Shown here: piece by piece, positions 17,592 to 27,558 of the stretch
How the letters are laid out: each line of letters starts with the position of its first letter
How positions within the stretch are numbered: the first letter of the stretch is position 1
NCBI GenBank assembly: GCA_903881085.1
Contig: CAIRSA010000195.1
Location: 1-64,000, forward strand
Length of the DNA: 64,000 bases
Direction of reading: 5' to 3'
Source: an uncultured Acidobacteriia bacterium
GTDB lineage: Bacteria; Acidobacteriota; Terriglobia; Bryobacterales; Bryobacteraceae
Notes under the pieces: generated by a model
The model's database searches: none
What the model was told of the DNA's origin: nothing
Seen by the model: only the letters and a program-made list of their open reading frames with translations
Position numbers and translations under genes: made by a program

Positions 17592-19291
17592 TCTTTGATC
17601 GCCATCAGGAAGTCAAAATCGCAGCCCAGGTTCGCCTGCGTCACGTGGTCCAAAAACATCTTGCCGTAGCCACGCTGGTAATGCGGTTTCGGCGCGACCC
17701 ACTCGGCTTGCCGCCGCTTGATCTCTTCGTCGGGAACGTTCAGCGTCAGCTTGCGCGCGGCCACGTCGAGCGTGATCTCATCGCCGGTCTTCACCACACC
17801 CAACGGCCCGCCAATGGCCGACTCCGGCGCGGAATGCAGAACCACCGTTCCAAAACTCGTGCCGCTCATGCGCGCGTCGGAAATGCGGACTACGTCGTTG
17901 ATGCCCTTATCAAGCAGCACGCGCGGCATCGGAATCTGTCCCCACTCCGGGAAGCCTGGCGCGCCCTTCGGTCCGCAACCCTTCATCACCAGAACGGTGT
18001 TCTCATCGATCGGCAGATCCGGCAAATCGATCTCATCGTACATCTGCTGATGGTTCTCGAACACATACGCCTTGCCCGTGTGCTGCAGCAGATGCGGCGA
18101 AGCAGCCGTTGGCTTGATCACCGCGCCGTCCGGTGCCAGATTGCCGTACAGAATCGCCGTGCCGCCTTCCGGATGCAGCGGATTCGAAGCCGGCCGGATC
18201 ACTTCCGGATTAAAACATTTCCCAAGTTCCGCGTTTTCGCCGATTGTCTTGCCATTCACCGTGATGCAATCGCGGTGTAGCAGCGGCAACAGTTCCTTCA
18301 TCACTGCCGGCACCCCGCCCGCGTGGAAAAAGTCCTCCATCAAAAACTGCCCGGAAGGCTTGATATTAGCCAAAAACGGGGTCCGCCGCGAGATCGCATC
18401 GAAGTCATTCAGATGCAGCGGAACGCCCAGTCGTCCGGCGATAGCCAGCAGATGGACCACTGCGTTCGTCGATCCACCAATCGCCATATCCGCGGTGATG
18501 GCATTTTCAAACGCCGCCTTGGTCATGATCTGCGAAGGCTTCAGGTCTTCGCGTACCATCTCCACAATGCGCCGCCCGCTCAACTCCGCAATCGCCAGTC
18601 GCCGCGAATCCGGCGCAGGAATGCTCGCGCAGCCGGGTAGTGTCATACCCAGCGCCTCGGCCAGACTGGTCATCGTGGATGCCGTCCCCATCACAGCGCA
18701 ATGGCCTGCGCTGCGCGCCAGGCAGCCTTCAATCTCACACAACTCTTCATCGGAGAGCTTGCCCGTGCGGTAGAGATCGAACAGCTTGCGCCCGTCCGTG
18801 CCAGCGCCCAGCGGCCGGTTCTGCCAGTTGCCCGAAAGCATCGGCCCGCCCGTCACTACAATGGCAGGAAGGTCAGCCGAAGCCGCGCCCATCAACTGCG
18901 CCGGTGTGGTCTTATCGCACCCGCACAACAGCACCACGCCATCCAGCGGATACGCGCGAATGCACTCTTCCACATCCATCGCCATCAGATTGCGCAGCAG
19001 CATGCTGGTAGGCTTCATGAACATCTCGCCCAAGGAAATGGTAGGGAATTCCAGTGGCACGCCGCCCATCGCGGTTACCCCTCGTTTGACTGATTCCGCG
19101 ACTTTGTCCAAATGCGCGTTGCAGTTGTTCAGTTCGCTCCAACTGTTGCAGATGCCGATGACCGGCTTGTTATCGAAAACATCGGCAGGGAAGCCTTCGG
19201 AGCGCAACCAGGCGCGACGTGCGAAGGCATAGTATTCTTTCCCGCGAAACCATTGTTGGCTGCGCAGAGGCTTATTCGGCGTTGAAGACAT
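17588..19291 (-). CDS. IlvD/Edd-family sugar-acid dehydratase
   Basis: This is a 567-residue cytoplasmic Fe-S dehydratase. The three cluster cysteines lie in GICNSWSELNNCN, CGCDKTTPAQ and GHCAVMGTAST. The opening block QWFRGKEYYAFARRAWLRSEGF is typical of the arabonate/xylonate dehydratase branch rather than of biosynthetic IlvD, so dehydration of a pentonate or similar sugar acid to the 2-keto-3-deoxy acid is most likely. The ACS-family transporter in the same unit agrees. It lies only 41 bp behind the RND outer-membrane gene, so read-through from the pump operon is possible. Confidence 0.85.
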   Translation of the reverse strand: MSSTPNKPLRSQQWFRGKEYYAFARRAWLRSEGFPADVFDNKPVIGICNSWSELNNCNAHLDKVAESVKRGVTAMGGVPLEFPTISLGEMFMKPTSMLLRNLMAMDVEECIRAYPLDGVVLLCGCDKTTPAQLMGAASADLPAIVVTGGPMLSGNWQNRPLGAGTDGRKLFDLYRTGKLSDEELCEIEGCLARSAGHCAVMGTASTMTSLAEALGMTLPGCASIPAPDSRRLAIAELSGRRIVEMVREDLKPSQIMTKAAFENAITADMAIGGSTNAVVHLLAIAGRLGVPLHLNDFDAISRRTPFLANIKPSGQFLMEDFFHAGGVPAVMKELLPLLHRDCITVNGKTIGENAELGKCFNPEVIRPASNPLHPEGGTAILYGNLAPDGAVIKPTAASPHLLQHTGKAYVFENHQQMYDEIDLPDLPIDENTVLVMKGCGPKGAPGFPEWGQIPMPRVLLDKGINDVVRISDARMSGTSFGTVVLHSAPESAIGGPLGVVKTGDEITLDVAARKLTLNVPDEEIKRRQAEWVAPKPHYQRGYGKMFLDHVTQANLGCDFDFLMAIKE

Positions 19292-19332
19292 TCAGCTTCA
19301 TTATGCGACAACTCGCCGCACACGGTCGAATG

Positions 19333-20721
19333 CTAACTCCAGCCGCCGCCCAGTGCCCGGTACAACTGCACCACTGCGATGCGCTCCTGCAGCCGTAGTC
19401 GCGCCAGCGCGAGTTGCCCGTTGAAGAGGTTGCGCTCTGCGTCGAGCACTTGCAAATAACTATCGAGGCCGCCCTTATAGCGCAGGTCAGAGAGTTTCAC
19501 CGTGCCCTCCAGGGTCTGCACCAACTTTTCCTCTTGCATGCGCTGTTCACGCAAGCGGTCGATGCTCACCACGGCGTCCGCCACTTCGCGCAGCGCCCCA
19601 TAAATGGTCTTCTGATACGACAGTAACAGCTCGCGTTGCTGCGCCTCACTCAATCGCACGACGGTCTGAGTCTGACCCGCGCGAAAGATCGGCTGTAGCA
19701 GGCTAGGTGCAATGGAAAGCACGCTTGCCGGGTCGCTGAACAACTGCGTTATCGGCCTGCTCTGCGCGCCGGCAAACGCATTCAGCGTCAGTTGCGGATA
19801 GCACAGCGCCCGCGCCGCGCCGATCTGCGCATTGGCCGCGATCAGTTGTTGCTCGGCCTCTCGAATGTCAGGCCGGCGCTCCATCAAATCCGCCGGTGAC
19901 CCCGCCGGCAACTGCGCAGGCAACACTAGTTCCTCCAGCTTGCGTCCGCGCGTCTGCGCCGCTGGCGCACTGCCCTGCAGCAGGCTCAACAGGTTCTCGC
20001 TCTGCGCAATGGCGCGTTCTGCTGCCGCACTCTGCGCACCTGCGGTGAAGATGAGTTGCTCTGCCTGACGCACATCCAGGCCTGATGCCGCGCCCCGATC
20101 ATGCCGCAATGAAACCCGCTTCAAACTATCATTCGCAGTGCCCAGAGTCCTGCGGCTGATCTCCAATTCCAAGTCCTGTTCCAACAGTTGGAAGTAAGTC
20201 TCCATTACATTGGAAACCAGCGACACAGTCACGCCGTGCCGCACTTCCTCGGAAGCCAGATACTTCGCTCGCGCCGCCTCATTCAACCTGCGCAGTTTAC
20301 CCCAAAGGTCGATCTCCCACGAAAGCGCCATGCCCACGCTTGAATAAGCGCTCTTCAGTTGTGTGCCCGCCGGAATCAAAGCGCTAGCGCCAATCGTGCT
20401 GCTTTTCGATGCGGTGAACCCCGCGCTCGCATCCACAAACGGATACAAAGTTGCCCGCGTAATGCCCAACTGCAGCCGCGCCTCTTCCGCCCGCTCCGCC
20501 GCAATCTTCACATCGAAATTGTTAGCCAACGCCGTAGTCACCATCTGGTTCAACGCGGCGTCGGCAAACAGATCCTGCCACTTCGTTGATGCGATCGAAA
20601 CCGGCGTCGCCGGCGTTCCGCGGAATTCACCAGGCACCGGCGCCTTCCGCCTCTGATAATCCGGCCCCAACATGCAGCCGCTCAATGAAAGCATTGCCAA
20701 CGAAAGAATCAATCGCTTCAT
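19333..20721 (-). CDS. RND efflux outer-membrane factor, NodT/OprM family lipoprotein
   Basis: This is a 462-residue outer-membrane channel of a tripartite pump. A lipoprotein signal ends in LSGC (Cys16), followed by LGPDY, the NodT-family hallmark. Two OEP repeats follow (about 60-245 and 270-455), with long helices. Its ATG overlaps the stop of the inner-membrane pump by 4 bp (20718-20721). Confidence 0.92.
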   Translation of the reverse strand: MKRLILSLAMLSLSGCMLGPDYQRRKAPVPGEFRGTPATPVSIASTKWQDLFADAALNQMVTTALANNFDVKIAAERAEEARLQLGITRATLYPFVDASAGFTASKSSTIGASALIPAGTQLKSAYSSVGMALSWEIDLWGKLRRLNEAARAKYLASEEVRHGVTVSLVSNVMETYFQLLEQDLELEISRRTLGTANDSLKRVSLRHDRGAASGLDVRQAEQLIFTAGAQSAAAERAIAQSENLLSLLQGSAPAAQTRGRKLEELVLPAQLPAGSPADLMERRPDIREAEQQLIAANAQIGAARALCYPQLTLNAFAGAQSRPITQLFSDPASVLSIAPSLLQPIFRAGQTQTVVRLSEAQQRELLLSYQKTIYGALREVADAVVSIDRLREQRMQEEKLVQTLEGTVKLSDLRYKGGLDSYLQVLDAERNLFNGQLALARLRLQERIAVVQLYRALGGGWS

Positions 20722-23700
20722 TGCGCAGCCTCCGGCGCAGGCGCATGAGCGCCCAGTGGACGTTTCCGCTCCACAAAACTTTCAATCACCACATACAAAA
20801 CCGGCACAATGAAGATCGCGAAAAACGTTGCACTCAACATGCCCGCGAACACCGCCGTGCCCAGCGACCGCCGCGCGCCGGAACTCGCACCCTCTGCGAT
20901 CACCAGAGGCACAACGCCTAGAATGAATGCAAACGAAGTCATCAAAATCGGACGCAACCGCAACCGTGCCGCTTCAATTGCAGCATCGCGAATACTATTG
21001 CCATGCTCGTGGCTCTCCTTGGCGAACTCCACGATCAGAATCGCATTCTTAGCTGCCAGCCCGATCAGCGTCACAATTCCAATCTGCGTGTAAATATCGT
21101 AGGGATAACTCCGCATCCATACACCCACCAGCGCCCCGAACATCCCCAGTGGCAGCGCAAACAGCACAGCAAAGGGAATTGACCAACTCTCATACAACGC
21201 GGCCAAAAACAGAAATACCAATACTGCGGCGAAGCCGAAGATCGCGCCTTCATTGCCCTGCGCCTGTTTTTCCTGATACGTTGTGCCCGTCCATTCGTAG
21301 CCAAAGCCGGGCGGAAGAACCTCTTCCGCCACTTTCTCCATCGCTGCGCTGGCCTGTCCCGTCGAATATCCCGGAGCAGGGTTGCCGATCAACTGAATCA
21401 CGCGGAATCGGTTGTAGCGGTAGATCACGTCAGGCCCGCCGTAAGGTTGCACGTTCGCCAGCGTCGACATTGGAGCCATCTCGCCACTACCCGTTCGCAC
21501 ATAGAACCGGCCGATCGATCCTGGCTCATTCCGGAACTGCGGCTCCGCTTGCAACAGCACCTGCCACGTGCGGCCGAATTGATTGAAGTCGTTCACATAC
21601 AATCCGCCCAGAAATGTTTGCAGTGTATTGTAAGCGTCGGTCAACGAAACACCCATTGTCTGCAGTTTGTCGGTATTCATCGAAAGGGCATATCCTGGCA
21701 CGCTCGGCCGGAACGTACTGATTACCGGTCCCAACTCAGGATGCTTGCGAGCGCCTGCCACCATCAGTTCCGCCGCGCGAGTCATCGTCGCAATGTCGCC
21801 GCCTGCACGGTCTTCCAACATAAATTGAAAGCCGCCTGTCGGGCTCAACCCGAGAATAGGAGGTAATCCGAAAGCCAGCGTGAACGCCTCAGGCACTTGC
21901 GCAAAGTTCTTCCGCGCGGTCATCAGAATTGCGTCCAACTGTTCTTCCTCTGTAACCCGCTCTTCCCACGGCTTCAACGTCACAATGATCGTCGCCACAT
22001 TTGAATTCGCAGTTCCCGTTGCGATGTCGGTGCCGCCAATAACGAAGTACCGGTCCACGCCCGGCAGCTTGCCGATGATCTCTTCGATTTTCGCCGATGC
22101 CTCGCTGGCACGCGTGGTCGATGCTCCGTCAGGCAATCGCACACCCACGAAGAATGCGCCCTGATCCTCGTTCGGTAAGAAGCCGGTCGGCAGCCGTTTG
22201 AATAACCCTACCGCCATCAACGTGATAATCGCCAGCACCAGCAGCGGTAAAAACGACCTCCGGATGCCAAACACCACCACGCGAAGATAGCCATTGGTCG
22301 CCGCGTTGAACGCCTTGTTGAACCATGCGAACGGCCTTCTCAGCAACGATTCCGTAGTGGTGTGCGGCTTCAGGATCATTGCAGCCAGTGCCGGACTTAA
22401 TGAGAGTGCGCTGAACGCCGACAGCAACACCGACACCGCAATGGTCAAAGCAAACTGCTTATAGATTTCCCCGCTGATGCCGCCGATGAAAGCCACCGGA
22501 ATAAATACCGCCGCCAGAATAAATGCAATTGCCACCACCGGCGCCGAAACTTCTTCCATCGCCCGCGTTGTCGCTTCCTTGGGATGCATGCCGTCGTCGA
22601 TATGCCGCTGCACCGCTTCCACTACAACGATGGCATCGTCCACAACAATACCGATCGCCAGCACCAATCCGAACATACTCGTAATGTTGATGGAGAACCC
22701 AAGCAGCGGGAAAACCGCAAACGTTCCAATCACCGCCACCGGTACCGTTAACAATGGAATCAACGTTGCGCGCCAGTTTTGCAGGAAGATGAATACCACC
22801 AGAATCACCAACCCCACGGCTTCCGTCAGCGTGATCGCAACGTCCTTAATAGCCGCGCGCACAAACATCGTGGAGTTATACGGGATCACATAGCTGATGC
22901 CCTTAGGAAAGCTGCCCTTGATGCTCTCCATGTACTTCGCAACCGCATCGGCCGTCTCCACCGCGTTTGCTCCGGGGGCAAGATACACGATGGTGTTCGA
23001 TGAAGGCTTGCCGCTCAGGCGGCTGAATCCAGCGTACGTCTGCGAACCCAACTCCGCGCGACCCACGTCGCGAACGCGCAGCAGCGAAGCATCCGCGTTG
23101 GCGCGGATCACGATGTCTTCGAACTGCTTCGGGCCAGCCAGTCGTCCCTGTGCCGTAACTGCGTACTGAAAATCGGTGCCATGCGGCGACGGCGGCTGGC
23201 CGATCGCGCCCGCCGGGTTCTGCCTGTTCTGTGCCTGCACCGCCGCGGAAACATCGGTCGCCGTCACGCCGAACTTCTCCATCTTGTCGGGGTTCAGCCA
23301 CAACCGCATGGAGTACACCTGCGCCGAACTCAATCGCGATTCGCCCACGCCCGGCAGGCTTCCCAATTGGTTCACCAGATTGATCTGCGCGTAGTTGTTC
23401 AGATACAAGGCATCGTATTGTGGATCGGTCGACGTCAATCCTACCGACATCAGGAACGCCGTCGAAACCTTCTTCACCACCACGCCCTGCCGCTGCACTT
23501 CCGGCGGCAACCGGGGCAACGCAACGTTCACGCGATTCTGCGTCTGCACGGTTGCGATGTCCGGATTCGTCCCGAGCTTGAACGTCAGTGTAATGACCAT
23601 TGAGCCGTTATTTGCGCTCGTCGACTGGTAGTACAGCAATCCATCAAGCCCCACCAACTGCTCTTCAATCGGCTGCGAAACGGTCTTCTCCAAATCGGTC

Positions 23701-23861
23701 GCATTGCCGCCCAGATAGTTCGCCGTGATCTGAACAGCCGGGGGCACCACTTGCGGATACGCCGAAATCGGCAGACTTGGAATCGCCACGCCGCCCAGAA
23801 TCACAATCAGCAGCGCAATGACAATTGCGAACACAGGACGGCTGATAAAGAATCGTGCCAT
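20718..23861 (-). CDS. RND efflux pump inner-membrane permease, HAE1/AcrB family
   Basis: This is a 1047-residue proton-driven multidrug transporter. The length and twelve-helix layout with two large periplasmic loops match AcrB/MexB. The N-terminus [16 protein letters not shown] is typical. The proton-relay aspartate pair is in [12 protein letters not shown] (about 405), and the conserved [16 protein letters not shown] is present near the end. It lies 3 bp behind the adaptor gene and overlaps the outer-membrane factor. The substrate range is unknown; no regulator gene is adjacent. Confidence 0.96.
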   Translation of the reverse strand: MARFFISRPVFAIVIALLIVILGGVAIPSLPISAYPQVVPPAVQITANYLGGNATDLEKTVSQPIEEQLVGLDGLLYYQSTSANNGSMVITLTFKLGTNPDIATVQTQNRVNVALPRLPPEVQRQGVVVKKVSTAFLMSVGLTSTDPQYDALYLNNYAQINLVNQLGSLPGVGESRLSSAQVYSMRLWLNPDKMEKFGVTATDVSAAVQAQNRQNPAGAIGQPPSPHGTDFQYAVTAQGRLAGPKQFEDIVIRANADASLLRVRDVGRAELGSQTYAGFSRLSGKPSSNTIVYLAPGANAVETADAVAKYMESIKGSFPKGISYVIPYNSTMFVRAAIKDVAITLTEAVGLVILVVFIFLQNWRATLIPLLTVPVAVIGTFAVFPLLGFSINITSMFGLVLAIGIVVDDAIVVVEAVQRHIDDGMHPKEATTRAMEEVSAPVVAIAFILAAVFIPVAFIGGISGEIYKQFALTIAVSVLLSAFSALSLSPALAAMILKPHTTTESLLRRPFAWFNKAFNAATNGYLRVVVFGIRRSFLPLLVLAIITLMAVGLFKRLPTGFLPNEDQGAFFVGVRLPDGASTTRASEASAKIEEIIGKLPGVDRYFVIGGTDIATGTANSNVATIIVTLKPWEERVTEEEQLDAILMTARKNFAQVPEAFTLAFGLPPILGLSPTGGFQFMLEDRAGGDIATMTRAAELMVAGARKHPELGPVISTFRPSVPGYALSMNTDKLQTMGVSLTDAYNTLQTFLGGLYVNDFNQFGRTWQVLLQAEPQFRNEPGSIGRFYVRTGSGEMAPMSTLANVQPYGGPDVIYRYNRFRVIQLIGNPAPGYSTGQASAAMEKVAEEVLPPGFGYEWTGTTYQEKQAQGNEGAIFGFAAVLVFLFLAALYESWSIPFAVLFALPLGMFGALVGVWMRSYPYDIYTQIGIVTLIGLAAKNAILIVEFAKESHEHGNSIRDAAIEAARLRLRPILMTSFAFILGVVPLVIAEGASSGARRSLGTAVFAGMLSATFFAIFIVPVLYVVIESFVERKRPLGAHAPAPEAAQ

Positions 23862-23864
23862 CGC

Positions 23865-25142
23865 TTAGTTGCCCTTCTTCTGCTGCGTCTTGTCCACGTA
23901 CGGAATCGGGTGCACCGCCATGCCCGGCCTTACGGTCAGCAGCCCTTCCACCACCACACGATCGCCCGGCTGCAAGCCCTGCTCGATCAACCAGAAGTCG
24001 CCCATGCGTGCACCGGCCTTCACCGGCCGTGCCGCGATCTTATCGTCGCCGCCTACCACGTAAATGGTCTGCACGCTTTGGTTCTGTTGCACCGCGCGTT
24101 GCGGCACCAGAATCGCGCCAAGCTTGCGTTCGCCCACGTAGCGCACGCGCCCGAACTGCCCGGGCAGCAAGCGGCGTTGCGGATTGGGAAACTCCGCTTG
24201 CAGTTCCAGCGTGCCGCTGCGTGGGTCCACCTGATTCAATGCGTTTGCGATTCGGCCTGTGGACCCGAACACGGTATTGTCAGCCAGAATCAATTCCAGT
24301 TTCAGACCATCTTTGGGCTTGCCCGTTAAGGCCAGATACTCCGATTCGCTAACCTTAAACTTCACCCAGATCGTATCCAGCGGCACGATGGTCGTCAGCG
24401 GTTGCGCCGAGGCCGGGTTGACCAATCCTCCCACCGGCACCAGCGTGTCGCCCACACGTCCGGAAATCGGTGCCACGATGGTTGCGTATTCGACGTTCAA
24501 TTTCGCCGAAGCAACTGCGCCGCGCTGCGCTTCCAGTTTGCCCATCGTGGCCTGAATTTGCGTCTCGGTCGAAATCTTCGCTTGATCTACTGTCGCCTGA
24601 TTCAACCGTACAGCCGACTCGCCCTGTCGCAGCGCCGAAGTCGCCACGTCCAGGTCCTGCGCCGCCGCAGCGTCCTCGGCCACCAGTGGCTTTACGCGGT
24701 CATAATCTTTCTGCACTCGAATCAGATGCGATTTCGCTGATGACAAACTGGCCTCGGCCTGGCGCAAGGAAACCTGATTCTTAGCGAACTCCAGATCTGC
24801 TTCGGCTTGTTTCAGCGTTCCCTGCGCCTGCTGCAATTGCGCCTGAAACGGCTTCACATCCAGCACGTATAAAGGTTGCCCCGAAGTGACTTCCTGCCCG
24901 GGCTTGAACAACCATTTTTCGACATAACCCGCAACGCGCCCACGTACATCCACCATGTTGCGCGCATACGTCTGCGCCGGATACTCGACAAAAATATCGG
25001 TATCGACCGGTTTCACTTCAGCGATTTCTACAGTTGGCGGCGGTGCTTGAGCGGCGGCATTCTGTGGAGCCTTAGACCCACAACCGGCAAGACACAAACA
25101 GAAAACGGGCAGCACATGGCCAGCCCAAACGGACAATTTCAT
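23865..25142 (-). CDS. RND efflux periplasmic adaptor (MFP) lipoprotein
   Basis: This is a 425-residue membrane-fusion protein joining the permease to the outer-membrane channel. The lipobox LAGC places the lipidated cysteine at residue 21. The biotinyl-lipoyl half-motifs flank a long alpha-hairpin (about 100-190, with coiled-coil heptads), followed by beta-barrel and membrane-proximal domains (TIVAPISGRVGDTLVPVGGLV). GGAG upstream supports the start at 25142. It is the first pump gene in the transcript. Confidence 0.94.
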   Translation of the reverse strand: MKLSVWAGHVLPVFCLCLAGCGSKAPQNAAAQAPPPTVEIAEVKPVDTDIFVEYPAQTYARNMVDVRGRVAGYVEKWLFKPGQEVTSGQPLYVLDVKPFQAQLQQAQGTLKQAEADLEFAKNQVSLRQAEASLSSAKSHLIRVQKDYDRVKPLVAEDAAAAQDLDVATSALRQGESAVRLNQATVDQAKISTETQIQATMGKLEAQRGAVASAKLNVEYATIVAPISGRVGDTLVPVGGLVNPASAQPLTTIVPLDTIWVKFKVSESEYLALTGKPKDGLKLELILADNTVFGSTGRIANALNQVDPRSGTLELQAEFPNPQRRLLPGQFGRVRYVGERKLGAILVPQRAVQQNQSVQTIYVVGGDDKIAARPVKAGARMGDFWLIEQGLQPGDRVVVEGLLTVRPGMAVHPIPYVDKTQQKKGN

Positions 25143-25229
25143 GGATAACTCCGATTCGAACGTAAAACTGCTCTTAGATGGATTCCCCGGACAGGCTATA
25201 TGATTCAGTCTACCAGCTAAGAGCTCCCT

Positions 25230-25625
25230 CTACCTGCAATACTGCTCGTCACTCACATGCTCCATCCAGTCAACTACCTTGCCGTCGAGCCGTTCCTGAA
25301 TGGCGATATGCGTCATGCCCGTCGTCGCCGTGGCGCCGTGCCAGTGTTTCTCGCCCGGCGCGAACCAAACCACATCACCAGGCTTGATCTCTTCGACGGG
25401 CCCGCCTTCGCGCTGCGCCCAGCCGCACCCCACCGTCACGATCAGCGTCTGTCCCAGCGGATGAGTGTGCCATGCAGTGCGCGCCCCGGGCTCGAAAGTC
25501 ACGCTCGCGCCCTGCACCAGCGCCGGGTCCGGCGCCTGAAACAATGCGTCGATGCGCACGCTGCCTGTGAACCAATCCGCGGGCCCCTTGGCCGAAGGCT
25601 GCGATCCAACTCGTCGAATGTCCAT
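25230..25625 (-). CDS. Cupin-domain protein
   Basis: This is a 131-residue single-domain cupin. Motif 1 is [17 protein letters not shown] (His residues for metal) and motif 2 is [19 protein letters not shown]. This type is common near carboxymuconolactone decarboxylase-like or quercetinase-like proteins; the reaction is unknown. A run AAGGGGAAA about 10 nt upstream serves as ribosome site. It lies 87 bp ahead of the RND adaptor on the same strand, so it may lead the pump transcript. The MITE copy begins 58 bp upstream of its start and may carry or disturb its promoter. Confidence 0.85.
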   Translation of the reverse strand: MDIRRVGSQPSAKGPADWFTGSVRIDALFQAPDPALVQGASVTFEPGARTAWHTHPLGQTLIVTVGCGWAQREGGPVEEIKPGDVVWFAPGEKHWHGATATTGMTHIAIQERLDGKVVDWMEHVSDEQYCR

Positions 25626-25670
25626 AATTATGTTTCCCCTTTAACCCTTCCATCCCAGTATAGTAAGTAG

Positions 25671-25890
25671 GCAGAATGCCATTCCAATGTCGCTTACATT
25701 GACTAGAACGACGCGTCGCATTTGGGGTCTGACACCTTTTTTCGGATGTATTTGCCGAAAATGGGCTGTCTGACCCCAATTGCCCTCCACCGCAATGCCC
25801 CAATGAATCGCTTACCAAATCGGAAGCTCGCCTCATCAACGCAATGTAAGCGACATTGGAATGCCATTCTGCGGGCGAGTGGTACTCGCC
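25671..25890. repeat. Double palindrome split by a MITE
   Basis: Removing the element at 25684-25859 and one 9-bp duplication restores GCAGAATGCCATTCTGC, a perfect 17-bp palindrome. It is followed by GGGCGAGTGGTACTCGCCC (about 25873-25891), the second palindrome. This reproduces the intact two-palindrome unit at 11356-11390. Confidence 0.75.
25684..25859 (+). mobile_element. MITE-like element, copy A (176 bp, 9-bp target duplication)
   Basis: The element has perfect 18-bp terminal inverted repeats CCAATGTCGCTTACATTG (25684-25701) and CAATGTAAGCGACATTGG (25842-25859), each of which is itself an imperfect palindrome. The direct repeat AATGCCATT occurs immediately left (25675-25683) and right (25860-25868). 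Inside are inverted GGGGTC (25724-25729) and GACCCC (25772-25777). It contains no gene. Copy B at 55351-55527 is the same element in the opposite orientation, with similarity along its whole length. It is presumably moved in trans by a transposase encoded elsewhere. Confidence 0.85.
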
Positions 25891-25938
25891 CCCCCGAGTG
25901 TAACTAGTTTCGGATCAGCACCGAGGCAGCCGCAAACG

Positions 25939-25970
25939 TTGACTCAAAAATCCCCCCGCTTTGCTAAACT
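25939..25970 (+). promoter_or_regulatory. Candidate promoter of the ankyrin gene
   Basis: TGC-TAAACT (962-970 of this block) is an extended -10 element; TTGACT at 25939-25944 lies 20 bp upstream, longer than the usual spacing. The start codon is 130 bp downstream. This is a weak call from sequence alone. Confidence 0.35.
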
Positions 25971-26099
25971 AAAATCCATACGCGTACAGGACGCGTCCAA
26001 TCCGCGGAAAGGGCCGAGCCCACCTGCTTCGACGAGGCCTATGTTTATAAGACGCTTCTTCAGCCTGCAATGCGGATCAGGCAATATAAGGAGGCTGTC

Positions 26100-27551
26100 T
26101 TGCATCTGGATCAACTGAAAAAACAATCCCGCGAACTGCTCAAAGGAATGCGCACTGCGGACCCCGGAGCGCTGGAACGGCTGCGCCGCAGTCACAAACG
26201 CTGGGCCGACACCGCGGACGAGACCATACGCCAACAGATCGCCCTGCATGACGCGCAGTACGTCCTCGCGCGCGAACACGGTTTCTCCAGTTGGCCCAAG
26301 CTAAAGGCCTACGCGGAACCCTCAACCGATTCGCGTCACACCAAGCTGTTCGTTGCCGACATCGCCTGGATCATCGATCGCGTGCGAGGCCTGCTGCAAA
26401 CCCGCCAATCCGCAGGCCCCGCCGCCATCGAACAGATCAGAGCCTGGCATCCAAAATTCGCCGATGCAACCGACGAAGAGATCCTGCGCGCTCCCTTCAC
26501 CGGAGCCGACGCACAACTGGTCTACGCCCGCGAACACGGCTTCGAAACGTGGGTCGAACTGACAGCCCGCGTCGCGGCCATCGCCAAGCAACCGCAACCC
26601 TCCGGCGAGCCCTTCCTTACGGCTTTTGATGCACTTCGCACCGCAAACAGCTCTGCCTTCCTCGCGCTGCTGCAAGCAAATCCCAAGCTCGCCAAAGCCC
26701 GCGGGACCAACGGGAACACGCTGCTCAATCTGGCAGTCAGTCTCGCCGCACCCTGGGCCATTGAAGCGCTGCTCCCCATCTCCGAAGTCAATGACGCCAA
26801 CGATCGCGGCTGGACGCCCCTCCATGCAGCCGCCTACGCCAATCGGCTCGGTATCGCCGCCCAACTAATCCATGCGGGAGCCGATCTCGACGCCGAAGCA
26901 CACGGAGCCGGTGGCACGCCGCTTATCGCCGCCCTCTTCTGGGGACACCGCGAAGTTGCCGATCTTCTCGCGCAGCACTCCACAGCCCCAAGCAATCTGC
27001 GCGCCGCGGCCGGTCTCGGACTACCCGATTTAATCGATGCCTGCTTCAACGCCGATGGCACACTCACGCCGGAAGCCTCTGCCGCCCGCGGCTTCTACCG
27101 CCCCCACAGCGGCTTCCCCGATTGGACGCCGTCGTCACACCCGCAGCAGGTGCTCGACGACGCGCTGGTGTGGGCCTGCAAGAGCAACCGCGTCGAAGTG
27201 CTGCCTCGCCTCCACCGCGCCGGCGCGCGCCTCGATGCTGACCCCTACCGCGGCACGCCGCTCATCTGGGCCGCCGTCTGCAACCGCCTCGACACCGCCG
27301 CCTGGCTGCTTGACCATGGCGCAGACATCGATCAAAAGGCAACCTTCGGCGGACTGACCCACGGGCAGGGAATCACCGCCCTCCACCTCGCCGCCCAATA
27401 CGGACACATGCCGATGGTGCGATTCCTTGTCGAGCGTGGTGCTGACCTGTCCGTCAAAGAGGATCTGTATCAGGCCACCGCCGAGGGCGCCGCAAACTTC
27501 TTCGGGCAGCCTGAAGTGCGCGATTATCTTCGCGCTGCCTCCGCGTTATAA
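26100..27551 (+). CDS. Ankyrin-repeat protein
   Basis: This is a cytoplasmic protein of 483 residues. AAGGAGG at 26088-26094, 5 nt before a TTG, strongly supports the start at 26100 rather than the in-frame ATG at 26070. The N-terminal part holds two copies of a ~55-residue module (ending YVLAREHGFSSWPKLKAY and LVYAREHGFETWVELTARV). Ankyrin repeats then run from about 170 to the end (GWTPLHAAAYANRLGIAAQLIHAGAD; GTPLIWAAVCNRLDTAAWLLDHGAD; ITALHLAAQYGHMPMVRFLVERGAD). No enzyme domain is seen; a protein-binding role is expected. The next gene starts 7 bp after its stop. Confidence 0.85.
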   Translation: MHLDQLKKQSRELLKGMRTADPGALERLRRSHKRWADTADETIRQQIALHDAQYVLAREHGFSSWPKLKAYAEPSTDSRHTKLFVADIAWIIDRVRGLLQTRQSAGPAAIEQIRAWHPKFADATDEEILRAPFTGADAQLVYAREHGFETWVELTARVAAIAKQPQPSGEPFLTAFDALRTANSSAFLALLQANPKLAKARGTNGNTLLNLAVSLAAPWAIEALLPISEVNDANDRGWTPLHAAAYANRLGIAAQLIHAGADLDAEAHGAGGTPLIAALFWGHREVADLLAQHSTAPSNLRAAAGLGLPDLIDACFNADGTLTPEASAARGFYRPHSGFPDWTPSSHPQQVLDDALVWACKSNRVEVLPRLHRAGARLDADPYRGTPLIWAAVCNRLDTAAWLLDHGADIDQKATFGGLTHGQGITALHLAAQYGHMPMVRFLVERGADLSVKEDLYQATAEGAANFFGQPEVRDYLRAASAL

Positions 27552-27558
27552 TCAGCCA

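Noticed and set aside
25375..25839. 154-residue minus-strand frame across MITE copy A and the cupin gene
   Set aside because: It is the shadow of the cupin gene plus non-coding element sequence; codon pattern follows the cupin frame.
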